Assembly: GCA_000754455.1 (NCBI GenBank)
Contig: JNSE01000031.1
Coordinates: 37,300 to 101,299, forward strand
Direction of reading: 5' to 3'
Length of the DNA: 64,000 nt
DNA from: an actinobacterium acAMD-2
Lineage (GTDB): Bacteria > Actinomycetota > Actinomycetes > UBA12327
Under the pieces are notes generated by a model that was not told the DNA's origin, made no database searches, and worked only from the letters and a program-made list of their open reading frames with translations. Shown piece by piece: positions 18,014 through 26,321 of this stretch. A program made the translations under genes and the position numbers. The stretch's first letter is position 1. Each line of letters begins with the position of its first letter.

Positions 18014-18041
18014 CGCCCTGGTCCCTTACGGACTCAGGGCG
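18014..18041 (-). other. Hairpin in the groES-groEL intercistronic region
   Basis: CGCCCTGGTCC (18014-18024) pairs with GGAC-T-CAGGGCG (18030-18041) around a five-base loop with one bulged base. It sits between the groES stop and the groEL start. It may mark RNA processing, protection or partial attenuation that sets the groES:groEL ratio. No T tract follows. Confidence 0.45.
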
Positions 18042-18087
18042 AGACTGCATGCGATTGCTCGCACTGGTGGTGCGGATTAAGTAATGA

Positions 18088-18381
18088 CTACTTGTTGACG
18101 ATGGCCAAGACGTCGCGTGCCGACAAGATCAGGTATTCCTGACCGTCGTACTTGACTTCGGTGCCGCCGTACTTGCTGTAAACGACAACGTCGCCTTCAG
18201 CAATGTCCAACGGGAGGCGCTTACCGTCTTCGAAGCGACCGGGTCCAACCGCGATGACTTTGCCCTCTTGAGGCTTTTCCTTAGCGGTGTCTGGAATGAC
18301 CAGACCGGAGGCGGTGGTCTGCTCGGCCTCAAGAGGCTGAACCAAGACGCGGTCTTCAAGCGGCTTAATGGAAACCGACAC
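18088..18381 (-). CDS. groES: Co-chaperonin GroES
   Basis: This is the 97-residue 10-kDa lid of the GroEL folding chamber. It has the typical N-terminal strand (KPLEDRVLV), the mobile loop EAEQTTASGLVIPD and the C-terminal segment with DILA. The start is the GTG at 18381 with a GGGGGAG ribosome site upstream. It is the first gene of groES-groEL. Control by HrcA is indicated by the CIRCE element and overlapping promoter about 105-145 bases upstream. Confidence 0.97.
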   Translation of the reverse strand: MSVSIKPLEDRVLVQPLEAEQTTASGLVIPDTAKEKPQEGKVIAVGPGRFEDGKRLPLDIAEGDVVVYSKYGGTEVKYDGQEYLILSARDVLAIVNK

Positions 18382-18484
18382 TGTGCTGCTCCCCCTTCAA
18401 GGGATCATCAATGTTTAGGGACTGTGACAAGGCCGGTCAAACTGGCCTGTCACGTGGTTTCGCCACGGGGCGAGAACCGGTCAG

Positions 18485-18514
18485 AGCATACGGTGGGCGT
18501 TAGCACTCCGTCAA
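18485..18514 (-). promoter_or_regulatory. groES promoter
   Basis: Read on the minus strand, TTGACG (18509-18514) and TATGCT (18485-18490) are separated by 18 bases. The -35 box lies inside the CIRCE spacer, so HrcA binding would block RNA polymerase. The promoter is about 105 bases upstream of the groES GTG. Confidence 0.75.
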
Positions 18515-18526
18515 CTCGAGTGCCAG
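18500..18526. promoter_or_regulatory. CIRCE operator (HrcA site)
   Basis: TTAGCACTC (18500-18508), a nine-base spacer and GAGTGCCAG (18518-18526) match the CIRCE consensus with a perfect left arm and 7 of 9 bases in the right arm. CIRCE is the operator of the heat-shock repressor HrcA. It overlaps the groES -35 box and lies 26 bases before the divergent methyltransferase start. Confidence 0.92.
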
Positions 18527-18551
18527 CCTACCGGTGCGAGAGAGTGGGGGC

Positions 18552-19736
18552 ATGAGCCAGCCCCCCACCCTGCTGTCGGAGGCTGGACGAGCCCTGGTTG
18601 ACCAGTTCTTTCCCTACAACCCAGCCCGCGTGATGGCCGCCAGCCAGGCTGCCCGCGCCAACCATGATGCGGATCTCGTGGCCGCGGCCATGACCCAGGC
18701 CAAGCTGCGCACGCGCGCCGTTGAACGCTTGGGCCCGCAAGCCCAACACCTGTGGTTTACCGCCGACGGCCTCGAGCAAGCAACACGACCGACTGTTGCC
18801 GCGTTGCGAGCCGCGCACTTTGTTGCCAGTGGCGCACACCGCATCGCGGACTTGGGATGTGGTTTGGGTTTTGATGCGATCGCGTTCGCCCAAGCTGGCA
18901 TGTCTGTAGTTGCCGTTGAACGCGACGAAACTACCGCCGAGTATGCGCGCGCCAATATCACCGAGCTTGGTCTGTCTGAAAGCGTTGAGGTGTTAAACGT
19001 CGACGCGGTTTCTTTTGATGCTCTGGCTAACGGATGCGATGCCACTTTCGTCGATCCCGCTCGCCGGCTTAACGGTCAACGCGTGAAGGATCCTGCTCAG
19101 TGGAGCCCCTCGTGGTCCGATGCACTTCGCCTAGCCACCTCAACACCCATGGGTTGCCTCAAAGTCGCGCCAGGTATCGATCACGCCCTGCCACCCCTTA
19201 GCGCGACCACGTCCTGGATCAGCGATGGTGGAGATTTGGTCGAAGCCTGTGTGTGGTTAGGCGCAACAGCGACTGACCAGGTCACCAGAGAAGCCATGGT
19301 GCTCCCCAGCGGTCAGCGCGCCAATTCGCACGCCCTCCAGCCCGCCAGTGTGGGACCCATTTCTGCTTACGTGCTCGAACCTGACGACGCGGTAATCCGA
19401 GCCGGCCTGGTTGAGCGAGTAAGTGACCTCGTGGGCGGCACGTTGATTGATCCGGCCATCGCCTACGTCACCTGCGACAGCGAGCCTGCGGCCTCACCGC
19501 TGTATGCACGGTTCGCCGTGATGGAGCACCTGCCCTTTTCGCTCAAGACCGTGCGTCACCGGCTTCGCGACCTTGGGGTGGGCACTCTTGAGGTCAAGAA
19601 GCGTGGGTTTGCCGTTGACCCGGAAAAATTCAGGCAGGACATGCGCTTGGAAAAAGGTGCCACGCAATCACTCACCGTGTTGCTCACTCGCATCGGCTCA
19701 GACCCCGTCGCCATCATCGCCAAGCGCTTGCCGTAA
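18552..19736 (+). CDS. Class I SAM-dependent methyltransferase with THUMP-like domain
   Basis: This 394-residue protein has a Rossmann methyltransferase core: motif I DLGCGLGFDAI at about 100-110, an acidic end of strand two (VAVERD), a motif near LNVDAVSF, and FVDPARR, where the catalytic N/D-PP-Y/F motif usually sits. The C-terminal part matches the THUMP-like extension found in actinobacterial relatives. The family suggests nucleic-acid (perhaps RNA) methylation, but the substrate is not known. I chose the ATG at 18552, with a G-rich ribosome site; a GTG at 18534 is possible. Its promoter must lie close to the CIRCE/groES promoter. It is convergent and directly abutting the polysaccharide deacetylase gene. 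Confidence 0.85.
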   Translation: MSQPPTLLSEAGRALVDQFFPYNPARVMAASQAARANHDADLVAAAMTQAKLRTRAVERLGPQAQHLWFTADGLEQATRPTVAALRAAHFVASGAHRIADLGCGLGFDAIAFAQAGMSVVAVERDETTAEYARANITELGLSESVEVLNVDAVSFDALANGCDATFVDPARRLNGQRVKDPAQWSPSWSDALRLATSTPMGCLKVAPGIDHALPPLSATTSWISDGGDLVEACVWLGATATDQVTREAMVLPSGQRANSHALQPASVGPISAYVLEPDDAVIRAGLVERVSDLVGGTLIDPAIAYVTCDSEPAASPLYARFAVMEHLPFSLKTVRHRLRDLGVGTLEVKKRGFAVDPEKFRQDMRLEKGATQSLTVLLTRIGSDPVAIIAKRLP

Positions 19737-20651
19737 CTACTTCACGTAGTCGGTTAATGATCCGATCTGCAGGTTGGCGGCATTGATGATGCCTAACAAC
19801 TTCTTCATATTCTTCACACCGTTAGTGGGCCGAAAGTGCAGCAAGATGATGTCACCGGGCACGAGTTTGGAACCGCTGCCGTAGTACAGCTTTGAACTAG
19901 GCATGGACGCACTCCACAAAACCATGGCATTCATCCCGCACTGATAAGCAACCGATCGCGTTGTTTGGTTGTACGCGCCATACGGAGGTCGCAAAAGAGT
20001 GGGCGTCTTTCCGAACAACCTCTTTTCCGTCGTCGCATTGCCACAAATCTGCTTGCGCTGGCCGGCGGCGGACAGCGTCTTCAAATTCGGGTGATTGACA
20101 GTGTGATTTTGAATCGATGAACCTTTAACCGTGGCAATGCTGGAGAAATACGATGGCTTTGCAGCTGCGGCGTTTGACACCAAGAACATGGTCATCGGAA
20201 TCTTGTTAGCCACGACGTAGGCCTTGAAGGCCGGATCTTTCGCATAACCGTCGTCGATCGTTAAAAACACCACCCGATCTCGTGTGTTAACCCGCGAGAT
20301 GACCGGCACCATGCCGCCCTCAGCGCTCACCGAGGTCGCTGATGTGGGCTCGGGGGCAATGCCTACTTGCGGATCCATGGCCCCTTCTGCATCCGGTGGG
20401 CTGACGGCCTTCGGCGTGCTGGTTGTCCTTGGCTTGTCTTTGCCTTCTCCCTTGTCCTGCTCCGGTGCAGCTGTCGCTACTTCACGATCGCGTACCACAC
20501 CAGCAGAATCACTGGCGCTGGATGCCTTGCCGTTAGACAAGGATATTCCCAAGACAACGACCACCGCGAGAAAAATTGACGTTGTAATCGACAGCCGAAT
20601 TTGTCGGCTACGACGTCGTTGCGCTCGCGTGCGCGGCTTACTCTCACTCAT
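19737..20651 (-). CDS. Membrane-anchored polysaccharide deacetylase (NodB homology domain)
   Basis: This is a 304-residue type II membrane protein: a basic cytoplasmic start, one membrane helix (about 20-39) and a Pro/Ser/Glu-rich stalk to about 115, then a carbohydrate esterase 4 (NodB) domain. Motif 1 is TIDDG at 131-135 (usually TFDDG), motif 2 is H183-x3-H187 and motif 3 is RPPYG at 221-225, so the metal ligands and catalytic Asp are kept. It probably de-N-acetylates wall or surface glycans outside the cell. Its ATG lies inside the end of the upstream small gene (ATGAGTGA overlap). Its stop directly abuts the convergent methyltransferase stop. Confidence 0.9.
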   Translation of the reverse strand: MSESKPRTRAQRRRSRQIRLSITTSIFLAVVVVLGISLSNGKASSASDSAGVVRDREVATAAPEQDKGEGKDKPRTTSTPKAVSPPDAEGAMDPQVGIAPEPTSATSVSAEGGMVPVISRVNTRDRVVFLTIDDGYAKDPAFKAYVVANKIPMTMFLVSNAAAAKPSYFSSIATVKGSSIQNHTVNHPNLKTLSAAGQRKQICGNATTEKRLFGKTPTLLRPPYGAYNQTTRSVAYQCGMNAMVLWSASMPSSKLYYGSGSKLVPGDIILLHFRPTNGVKNMKKLLGIINAANLQIGSLTDYVK

Positions 20652-20913
20652 GGGTGTGGAAGTCCCATCCGTGCGCGCGTTCTATCGCATCCGTCGAGAT
20701 ATCAGGATCGGTCCAGCCGCTTTCGTGTCCCCATCGAGTCAGGACAACAACGCGCGCAGGATTATCTGTCGGCGCGTCCGCTTCAGAGACAAACACTTCC
20801 ACCTGGTGCGCACCCGCAGCGTGAGCCGGTGCGGTGACCTGCGCGTTAACCCAGGTCAGGGCATCGCTGAGTCGGCCATCGGCCACTCGGGCTTCCCAAA
20901 ACCGCACGCGCAT
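20644..20913 (-). CDS. Conserved hypothetical protein, 89 residues
   Basis: This is a short acidic protein with no signal peptide or membrane span. It has a strong ribosome site (GGAGGATCTA before ATG), lies 14 bases after tsaD and overlaps the deacetylase start by eight bases, which supports real translation. The pattern of alternating strands (RVRFWEARV, VEVFVSEA, ARVVVLTRW) could be a small alpha/beta barrel-like fold, but no motif identifies a function. I leave the role open. Confidence 0.72.
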   Translation of the reverse strand: MRVRFWEARVADGRLSDALTWVNAQVTAPAHAAGAHQVEVFVSEADAPTDNPARVVVLTRWGHESGWTDPDISTDAIERAHGWDFHTHE

Positions 20914-20927
20914 TAGATCCTCCGCTC

Positions 20928-21971
20928 CTATCTGACCACAACGGTGACTGGCAATGCAGAATCCGCGCCAAAATCAGGGGCGGTAGGCGCAATTCCGCTG
21001 TCCACCAGGGCCGCACCTAAGGCCGCCACCATGGCTCCGTTGTCAGTACATAAACCTGGCCGAGGAATGCGCACACGGACACCCTGGGCTGACGCACGCT
21101 CGGTCACCATCGCTCGCAATCGCGAATTGGCAGCCACACCACCGGCAACCAGCAGATGTTCAATCCCCTGCTCTTGACACGCCAACAACGCTTTGGTGAC
21201 TAACACATCAACGACAGCTTCTTGGAATGAAGCGGCTACATCAGCAACGGGAACTGTTTCCCCCTCGCGCTGTTTAGCTTCGACCCAACGAGCAACCGAG
21301 GTCTTTAATCCACTAAAGGAAAAGTCATAGCGGTGGTCGCGCATGTCATGGGCGGCAGTAAGCCCACGGGGAAACGCAATGGCATCGGCGGAACCGTCAC
21401 GCGCGAGAACATCAAGATGCGGGCCACCAGGAAAAGGCAGACCCAGTAGGCGAGCAACCTTGTCAAAGGCTTCACCCGCAGCGTCATCAATGGTTGCACC
21501 CAACGGCTCGACATCGTGGGTTAGATCGTTGACTCGCAGAATGCTTGAATGCCCACCGCTGACCAGCATCGCGATGGCTGGTTGCGGTAAAGCTCCGTGT
21601 TCTAGCCGATCCACCGCCACATGGGCGGCCAAGTGGTTAACGCCATAGACCGGCTTATCCAGCGCCCAGCCCAGCGCCTTGCCTGCAGCCACCCCGACCA
21701 GCAATGCGCCAATCAGGCCTGGGCCTGACGTGACGGCAATGGCATCGACATCGTTCAGGCTGACGCCACCTTCGTGACACGCGCGCTCAATGGTGGCGGT
21801 CATGGCCTCCAAGTGCGCGCGACTGGCGATCTCAGGAACCACTCCGCCGAAGCGTTCATGCTCGGTCACACTGCTTGCGACTGCATCCGCCAAGAGGGTG
21901 GTTCCACGCACCAGCCCAACACCGGTTTCATCACATGAGGTTTCAATTCCCAACACCAATGCGTCACTCAT
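20928..21971 (-). CDS. tsaD: tRNA t6A37 threonylcarbamoyltransferase TsaD
   Basis: TsaD transfers threonylcarbamoyl from TC-AMP to adenosine 37 of ANN-decoding tRNAs. It has the ASKHA fold with GIETSCDETG near residue 8, the metal-binding HLAAH and the GGHS phosphate loop, and the C-terminal CTDNGAM segment. The 347-residue length is normal. It overlaps rimI by eight bases (ATGAGTGA) and belongs to tsaE-tsaB-rimI-tsaD, so all genome-specific partners of the TsaB-TsaD-TsaE complex are here; only tsaC would lie elsewhere. Confidence 0.97.
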   Translation of the reverse strand: MSDALVLGIETSCDETGVGLVRGTTLLADAVASSVTEHERFGGVVPEIASRAHLEAMTATIERACHEGGVSLNDVDAIAVTSGPGLIGALLVGVAAGKALGWALDKPVYGVNHLAAHVAVDRLEHGALPQPAIAMLVSGGHSSILRVNDLTHDVEPLGATIDDAAGEAFDKVARLLGLPFPGGPHLDVLARDGSADAIAFPRGLTAAHDMRDHRYDFSFSGLKTSVARWVEAKQREGETVPVADVAASFQEAVVDVLVTKALLACQEQGIEHLLVAGGVAANSRLRAMVTERASAQGVRVRIPRPGLCTDNGAMVAALGAALVDSGIAPTAPDFGADSALPVTVVVR

Positions 21972-22431
21972 GCTTCACCATCAATCGCATCACGACGGCA
22001 TCCACACCGGGTGCGTAATAGTCACGCCGAACATTGAGTTGCTCAAATCCATGCGCAAGATACATAGCGATTGCCGATGCGTTGTCGGATCGGACTTCAA
22101 GAAACACCCGGCTCGATCCGCGGCTGCGAGCCGTGTCCAGCAGCGAGCGCAAAAGCAGTCGACCGATCCCCCGCCCTTGCGCATCGGGAGCGACAGCCAC
22201 CGTCTGAATATCGGCATCCGAGCCGGCATTGAACAAACCCGCATATCCCACGATCCGCTCGTCGGAGTCCACAGCAACGATGTAACAACGGGTGTGGGGA
22301 ACCAAGGCAAGTTCAGCCCAAAAAGCTTCAGGACCCCAGGCATCGACGGGAAAAAGTTGCTGTTCAAGCGCGGCCACGCGCTGGACATCAGACCAATGCA
22401 TGGAACGAATCGTTGCCGACGTCACAGGCAT
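21964..22431 (-). CDS. rimI: Ribosomal-protein-alanine N-acetyltransferase-like GNAT
   Basis: This is a 155-residue GNAT acetyltransferase. The acetyl-CoA loop is seen in VAPDAQGRGIGRLLL, and the C-terminal NASAIAMYLAHGFE matches RimI proteins, which acetylate the N-terminal Ala of ribosomal protein S18 or similar termini. I chose the ATG at 22431, which shares a base with the tsaB stop (TGATG); two GTG codons lie directly before. Position between tsaB and tsaD is standard in actinobacteria, where it has often been mistaken for a t6A component. Confidence 0.9.
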   Translation of the reverse strand: MPVTSATIRSMHWSDVQRVAALEQQLFPVDAWGPEAFWAELALVPHTRCYIVAVDSDERIVGYAGLFNAGSDADIQTVAVAPDAQGRGIGRLLLRSLLDTARSRGSSRVFLEVRSDNASAIAMYLAHGFEQLNVRRDYYAPGVDAVVMRLMVKHE

Positions 22432-23069
22432 CACCACACCACCGGTTTCGGCTCCGTGGCATCAGGAGTGCGGACGTAGACCGGATCTGGACCAGTCACT
22501 TCACACGAACCAGCCACCAGTGCGCGTGCCATACCCGCAGCTGATGGCGCTGCATCAATGACGGTGCCAAAAATTGCCGGATAGGCGTGGGCAATATTGC
22601 CTACGATCGGGAGATCTCCCCAGGGTTGAGTGCGAAGGGTCTGGGGCGCATCGGCGCGCGGGCCATCCACCCGGACACCATCGACATAACGCGCCCAAAA
22701 AACTTCGCGGCGGCGCGCATCAAGTGCAACGAGGAAATCCGATTCGGCGTCGCCGCGTTCGCGCGCGGCAATCGCCATCGCATCAAGTGTCATGATCCCG
22801 GCGCAGGGAATGTGCAGCGCAAGCGCCAAAGTGCGCGCTGTCACCAAGCCCACGCGCAGACCGGTAAACCCGCCAGGACCGGTACCCACCACGATCCGGG
22901 TGATCTGGCTTGGCTCAATCCTCGCATCAGATAAGAGTTGATCAATCAAGACATTGAGCGTCTCCGCATGGCGGCGCTCCACCGCATTGACCTTTTCGCC
23001 CACAACGGCTGTTCCATCGTGCAGGGCAACACTGACCAGATCAGTTGAGGTATCCAGGGCCAGTAGCAC
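22431..23069 (-). CDS. tsaB: tRNA t6A biosynthesis protein TsaB
   Basis: TsaB is the non-catalytic ASKHA paralogue that dimerises with TsaD. The N-terminus LLALDTSTD and the GTGPGGFTGLRVG segment near 62-74 are diagnostic; the metal-binding histidines of TsaD are absent, as expected. The 212-residue length is normal. The GTG start at 23069 follows the tsaE stop by nine bases. Confidence 0.95.
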   Translation of the reverse strand: MLLALDTSTDLVSVALHDGTAVVGEKVNAVERRHAETLNVLIDQLLSDARIEPSQITRIVVGTGPGGFTGLRVGLVTARTLALALHIPCAGIMTLDAMAIAARERGDAESDFLVALDARRREVFWARYVDGVRVDGPRADAPQTLRTQPWGDLPIVGNIAHAYPAIFGTVIDAAPSAAGMARALVAGSCEVTGPDPVYVRTPDATEPKPVVW

Positions 23070-23078
23070 GCGCTAAGG

Positions 23079-23528
23079 CTACGCCTTAGGGCTAAACCCA
23101 CCGACTGCAGTGATGACAACGTGCCGCTGGTCATCACCTAATTCGTCGCCTCGCTCAATGGTGATCTCCAGCCGGCGATCAGCCAGCCCATGGGCAATCT
23201 GCGTTCCCCACTCAACGACGGTCACCGCATTGTCAGTATCGAGGTCAAGATCCTCAAGCTCCCAGGCCGATCCAACGCGGTAGGCATCAACATGAATCAG
23301 GTTTGGTGAGCCAGCATGTTCGCGCGCAATCACAAACGTGGGTGAGGTGATCGCACCACTCACATCGAGCGCCCTTCCCACACCTCGAGTAAACGTGGTT
23401 TTCCCTGCGCCGAGCGGGCCGCTCAACAAGATGACATCACCGGCACCAACCCACGTTGCCACTTCCGCGCCCAGCGCTTCCATCTCAGAAGCAGAGTTGA
23501 CGATCACATCCCGCACAGCAGAAGTCAT
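23079..23528 (-). CDS. tsaE: tRNA t6A biosynthesis ATPase TsaE
   Basis: TsaE is a small P-loop ATPase needed for turnover of the TsaB-TsaD complex in t6A formation. The Walker A motif GPLGAGKTT is at about 37-45, followed by SPTF, the HVDAYR switch and VEWG segments typical of the family. It has 149 residues. It begins two bases after the uracil-DNA glycosylase stop. Confidence 0.95.
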   Translation of the reverse strand: MTSAVRDVIVNSASEMEALGAEVATWVGAGDVILLSGPLGAGKTTFTRGVGRALDVSGAITSPTFVIAREHAGSPNLIHVDAYRVGSAWELEDLDLDTDNAVTVVEWGTQIAHGLADRRLEITIERGDELGDDQRHVVITAVGGFSPKA

Positions 23529-23530
23529 GA

Positions 23531-24118
23531 TCAGACCCCCACTCGATCAGCGACAACCGCAAAGTCTTCGCGCATCGCGGCCAGAGGCATTCCACGCGGA
23601 CCAAATCGCAAAGCTGCCGATGGGTGATACGTCACCATGAGTTCACGATCGCGCCACGACATGAGTTGACCATGAACTTCACCGATCTTCGTCGTTTTCC
23701 CCATCGCCCATTTAGCCGCGACCGAGCCCATCGCCACAACAACCAACGGGTTGATGAGCTCCACCTGGCGATCAATCCATGGCGCGCAATTGGCAATCTC
23801 GCCAGCATGTGGCGTGCGGTTCTTTGGCGGTCGACACTTGACCACACTCGTGATCGCCACTGTGGCCCGCGACAGGCCGACCCCCTCAAGCACGCCGTCC
23901 AGTAGCTGGCCAGATTTGCCCACAAAGGGTTCGCCGGTTTCGTCCTCTTGGGCGCCTGGTGCTTCGCCCACCACGAGGACCTTGGCGCCCTTGGGATGGT
24001 GGCCAACGACCACCGTGGCGCGCGTTGCAGAAAGCCCGTCACACAAGACACACGATTGAGCTGCTGATACGAGTGCCTTGAGCGAGGAGGAATTCGCGCC
24101 TATCGAATCGGGTGCCAC
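23531..24118 (-). CDS. Family 4-type uracil-DNA glycosylase (iron-sulphur)
   Basis: This 195-residue enzyme removes uracil from DNA, the first step in repair of deaminated cytosine. The GEAPGAQED motif at 51-59, the NRTP-containing TSVVKCRPPKNR segment and the YHPSA motif place it in family 4. Cys23, Cys26, Cys95 and Cys111 are the four expected [4Fe-4S] ligands. The GTG start at 24118 shares one base with the upstream hydrolase stop. Its insertion between an alpha/beta hydrolase gene and tsaE differs from the usual actinobacterial order as I know it. Confidence 0.93.
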   Translation of the reverse strand: MAPDSIGANSSSLKALVSAAQSCVLCDGLSATRATVVVGHHPKGAKVLVVGEAPGAQEDETGEPFVGKSGQLLDGVLEGVGLSRATVAITSVVKCRPPKNRTPHAGEIANCAPWIDRQVELINPLVVVAMGSVAAKWAMGKTTKIGEVHGQLMSWRDRELMVTYHPSAALRFGPRGMPLAAMREDFAVVADRVGV

Positions 24119-25158
24119 TACGCATCCCCGAGTTGCACATGGTTGATCACATTGCGCACTTGAGCGACCAATTCATCGGGTGCTTCCACCATGACCATGT
24201 GCCCCGTATGTGGCACAACGGTCAACGTTGCTTGCGGCATCAGCTCATGCAATTCCAGGCTCAGCGAAGCAGGTGTGACTCGATCCTGCTCACCCACGAC
24301 GATGGCCACTTCTACCTTTTGTAACGCGAGGGCCTCTGATCGTAGGTCCAAGGACTCAAAAATTGGCACCATAGCTGCCAACACGTCAGGGGATACCTTT
24401 TCCAACATGGCAACGGTTTGCTTGATCGACTGCTTTGCCGAATGTGAACCAAAGAAGTAATGATCAGCTAGGGCGCCCACAAGACTTTGCGATGCTGACG
24501 AAGGTTGAGTAATTTCTGGATGCATCATCAACATTGTTGCCACAGGCTGGGCCAGGTGATGCACTGCTTGTCCGATCGGGCGAGCCGACAGGAACTCATT
24601 TTGATCACCCGTACTAGCAGCTGTTGCTACCAACACCAATCCTCGGATGAGGGACCCAAATAATGCTGGTGAGCGTCCCGCTAGTTGCAAAATTTCCATG
24701 CCACCTAGGGAATGCGCCACCACGACAACGGGGTCTGCGTTAGCGAACTCGGAAATCACCTCTTCGAGGTCCTGGGCTAACCGATCCAGCGAATAACTGG
24801 CTACATCGCCGGCATCGGAATCACCATGGCCCCTGCGGTCAAACAACACGATGCGGTCAAGGTCTCGCAGTTCGTGGACCAGAGGAGCAAAGACACTGTG
24901 GTCGATTCCGTAGCCGGGAACCAAGACCACCGTGACGCAATCGTCGGTGCGATCGACCGGCTCGACAACTTCGACGAACAACCGGACGCCATCGCTCGTG
25001 GTGAACCACTGTGTCGTTCCGAAATGCGTCTCTTGCGATGACGCCGAATGTGTTTGTTCGTCGCCAGGGACCTCTACCCACTTGGATTCGCCTTGTTGCG
25101 CCTTTCGCACGGCCCCAGCACCAATTAATGCACTGGTGCGACTCAAACCAGACTTCAC
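24118..25158 (-). CDS. Alpha/beta hydrolase
   Basis: This 346-residue alpha/beta hydrolase has a hydrophilic N-terminal extension of about 45 residues before the fold starts at WFTTSDGVRL. The oxyanion region VPGYG is near 80-84, the nucleophile Ser150 sits in AHSLGG, the acid is probably in GEQDRVTP (about 293), and the His is in PHTGHMV (about 320). Substrate is unknown. The GTG start overlaps the alr stop (GTGA). In many actinobacteria such a hydrolase gene stands between alr and tsaE, so the linkage is old, but its role is not established. Confidence 0.9.
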   Translation of the reverse strand: MKSGLSRTSALIGAGAVRKAQQGESKWVEVPGDEQTHSASSQETHFGTTQWFTTSDGVRLFVEVVEPVDRTDDCVTVVLVPGYGIDHSVFAPLVHELRDLDRIVLFDRRGHGDSDAGDVASYSLDRLAQDLEEVISEFANADPVVVVAHSLGGMEILQLAGRSPALFGSLIRGLVLVATAASTGDQNEFLSARPIGQAVHHLAQPVATMLMMHPEITQPSSASQSLVGALADHYFFGSHSAKQSIKQTVAMLEKVSPDVLAAMVPIFESLDLRSEALALQKVEVAIVVGEQDRVTPASLSLELHELMPQATLTVVPHTGHMVMVEAPDELVAQVRNVINHVQLGDA

Positions 25159-26309
25159 GCAGAGCCATCCGCGAAGACACGAGGTACCCGCACGCCAATA
25201 CGCGTGACGATTTCGTAGCCAATAGTTCCGGTTACCTGAGCCCAGTCATCAGCCGTCGGCTCACCAGCTGCACCCGAGCCGAAGAACACCACTTCATCGC
25301 CCTCGTGAACATCCGCGTCCCCGACGTCGATCATGATCTGGTCCATGCACACGCGACCTGCGACTACTTGACGCTCACCAGCGATAACCAGGGGACCAAC
25401 ATTGCTCGCCCCCGTTGGAATACCGTCCGCGTAGCCCAACGGAACTAGTGCGATCGTGGTGTCGTGTGGCGTCACATAGTCGTGGCCGTACGAAATGCCT
25501 TGTCCAGCCGCGACCGGCTTAACCTGGGTGACAGCACCAGACAACTGCATGACTGGCTGTAGTCCCAATTCCTCAGCAGTTCCCACAGCCGCACCTGGTG
25601 ATAAGCCATAGAGAGAAATTCCTGGGCGCACGAGGTCAAAGTGGGCCGATGGCGTGCGGAACGTCGCTGCACTGTTGGCCACATGCCGAAGCAAGGGTGT
25701 GATCCCTTGACGCTGAGCCTGCGCCACACCTTCGGCAAAGAGTTCTAATTGATGTTCAACAACGGGGTGGGCTGGTTGGTCAGCAAAAGCCAGGTGCGTC
25801 CACATCCCGATCACCTCAATGCTGTTCTCGCTCACAGCACGGCTGACTTCGTCAACCAGAAGGGACCACTCGGCCATTCCCGATCCACCGCGCCCCATGC
25901 CGGTGTCTAATTTCAGGTGAATCTTTGCTGGAGTGCCGGACTCGGCGGCAGCAATCCGTGCGCACTCCAGGCCCTTAAGGCTCGACACCGACACATCAAC
26001 ATCGCGTTCAACCAGCTCAATCCATTGCGCTGGCGAATCAGTTTGGAGTAACCACGCCAAGATCGCCGCATCAACACCATTGGCTCGCAGTTCGATAGCT
26101 TCCTCTGGAAGTGCTACACCTAGGTACGACGCACCCGCTGCTACCGCTGCACGAGAGCACTCGACCAGCCCATGCCCATAAGCATCGGCTTTGACCACCG
26201 CCATGAGTTGAGCTGTTGGTGCCGCCGAACGCAGCACCTCCACATTGCTTCGCAACGCAGCAAGGTCAATCCGTGCTTGTGCACGAGGGCGACCCACAGG
26301 CGTGTTCAT
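25155..26309 (-). CDS. alr: Alanine racemase
   Basis: Alr interconverts L- and D-alanine with PLP and supplies D-Ala for peptidoglycan. The PLP Schiff-base lysine is Lys40 in AVVKADAYGHG. The FDLVRPGISLYG and ISYGHDY segments bind PLP phosphate and carry the catalytic Tyr region; GRVCMDQIMIDVG is the C-terminal domain signature. It has 384 residues. It begins 12 bases after the NAD(P)HX repair gene and overlaps the hydrolase gene by four bases. Confidence 0.97.
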   Translation of the reverse strand: MNTPVGRPRAQARIDLAALRSNVEVLRSAAPTAQLMAVVKADAYGHGLVECSRAAVAAGASYLGVALPEEAIELRANGVDAAILAWLLQTDSPAQWIELVERDVDVSVSSLKGLECARIAAAESGTPAKIHLKLDTGMGRGGSGMAEWSLLVDEVSRAVSENSIEVIGMWTHLAFADQPAHPVVEHQLELFAEGVAQAQRQGITPLLRHVANSAATFRTPSAHFDLVRPGISLYGLSPGAAVGTAEELGLQPVMQLSGAVTQVKPVAAGQGISYGHDYVTPHDTTIALVPLGYADGIPTGASNVGPLVIAGERQVVAGRVCMDQIMIDVGDADVHEGDEVVFFGSGAAGEPTADDWAQVTGTIGYEIVTRIGVRVPRVFADGSA

Positions 26310-26321
26310 CTGATCATTGTT

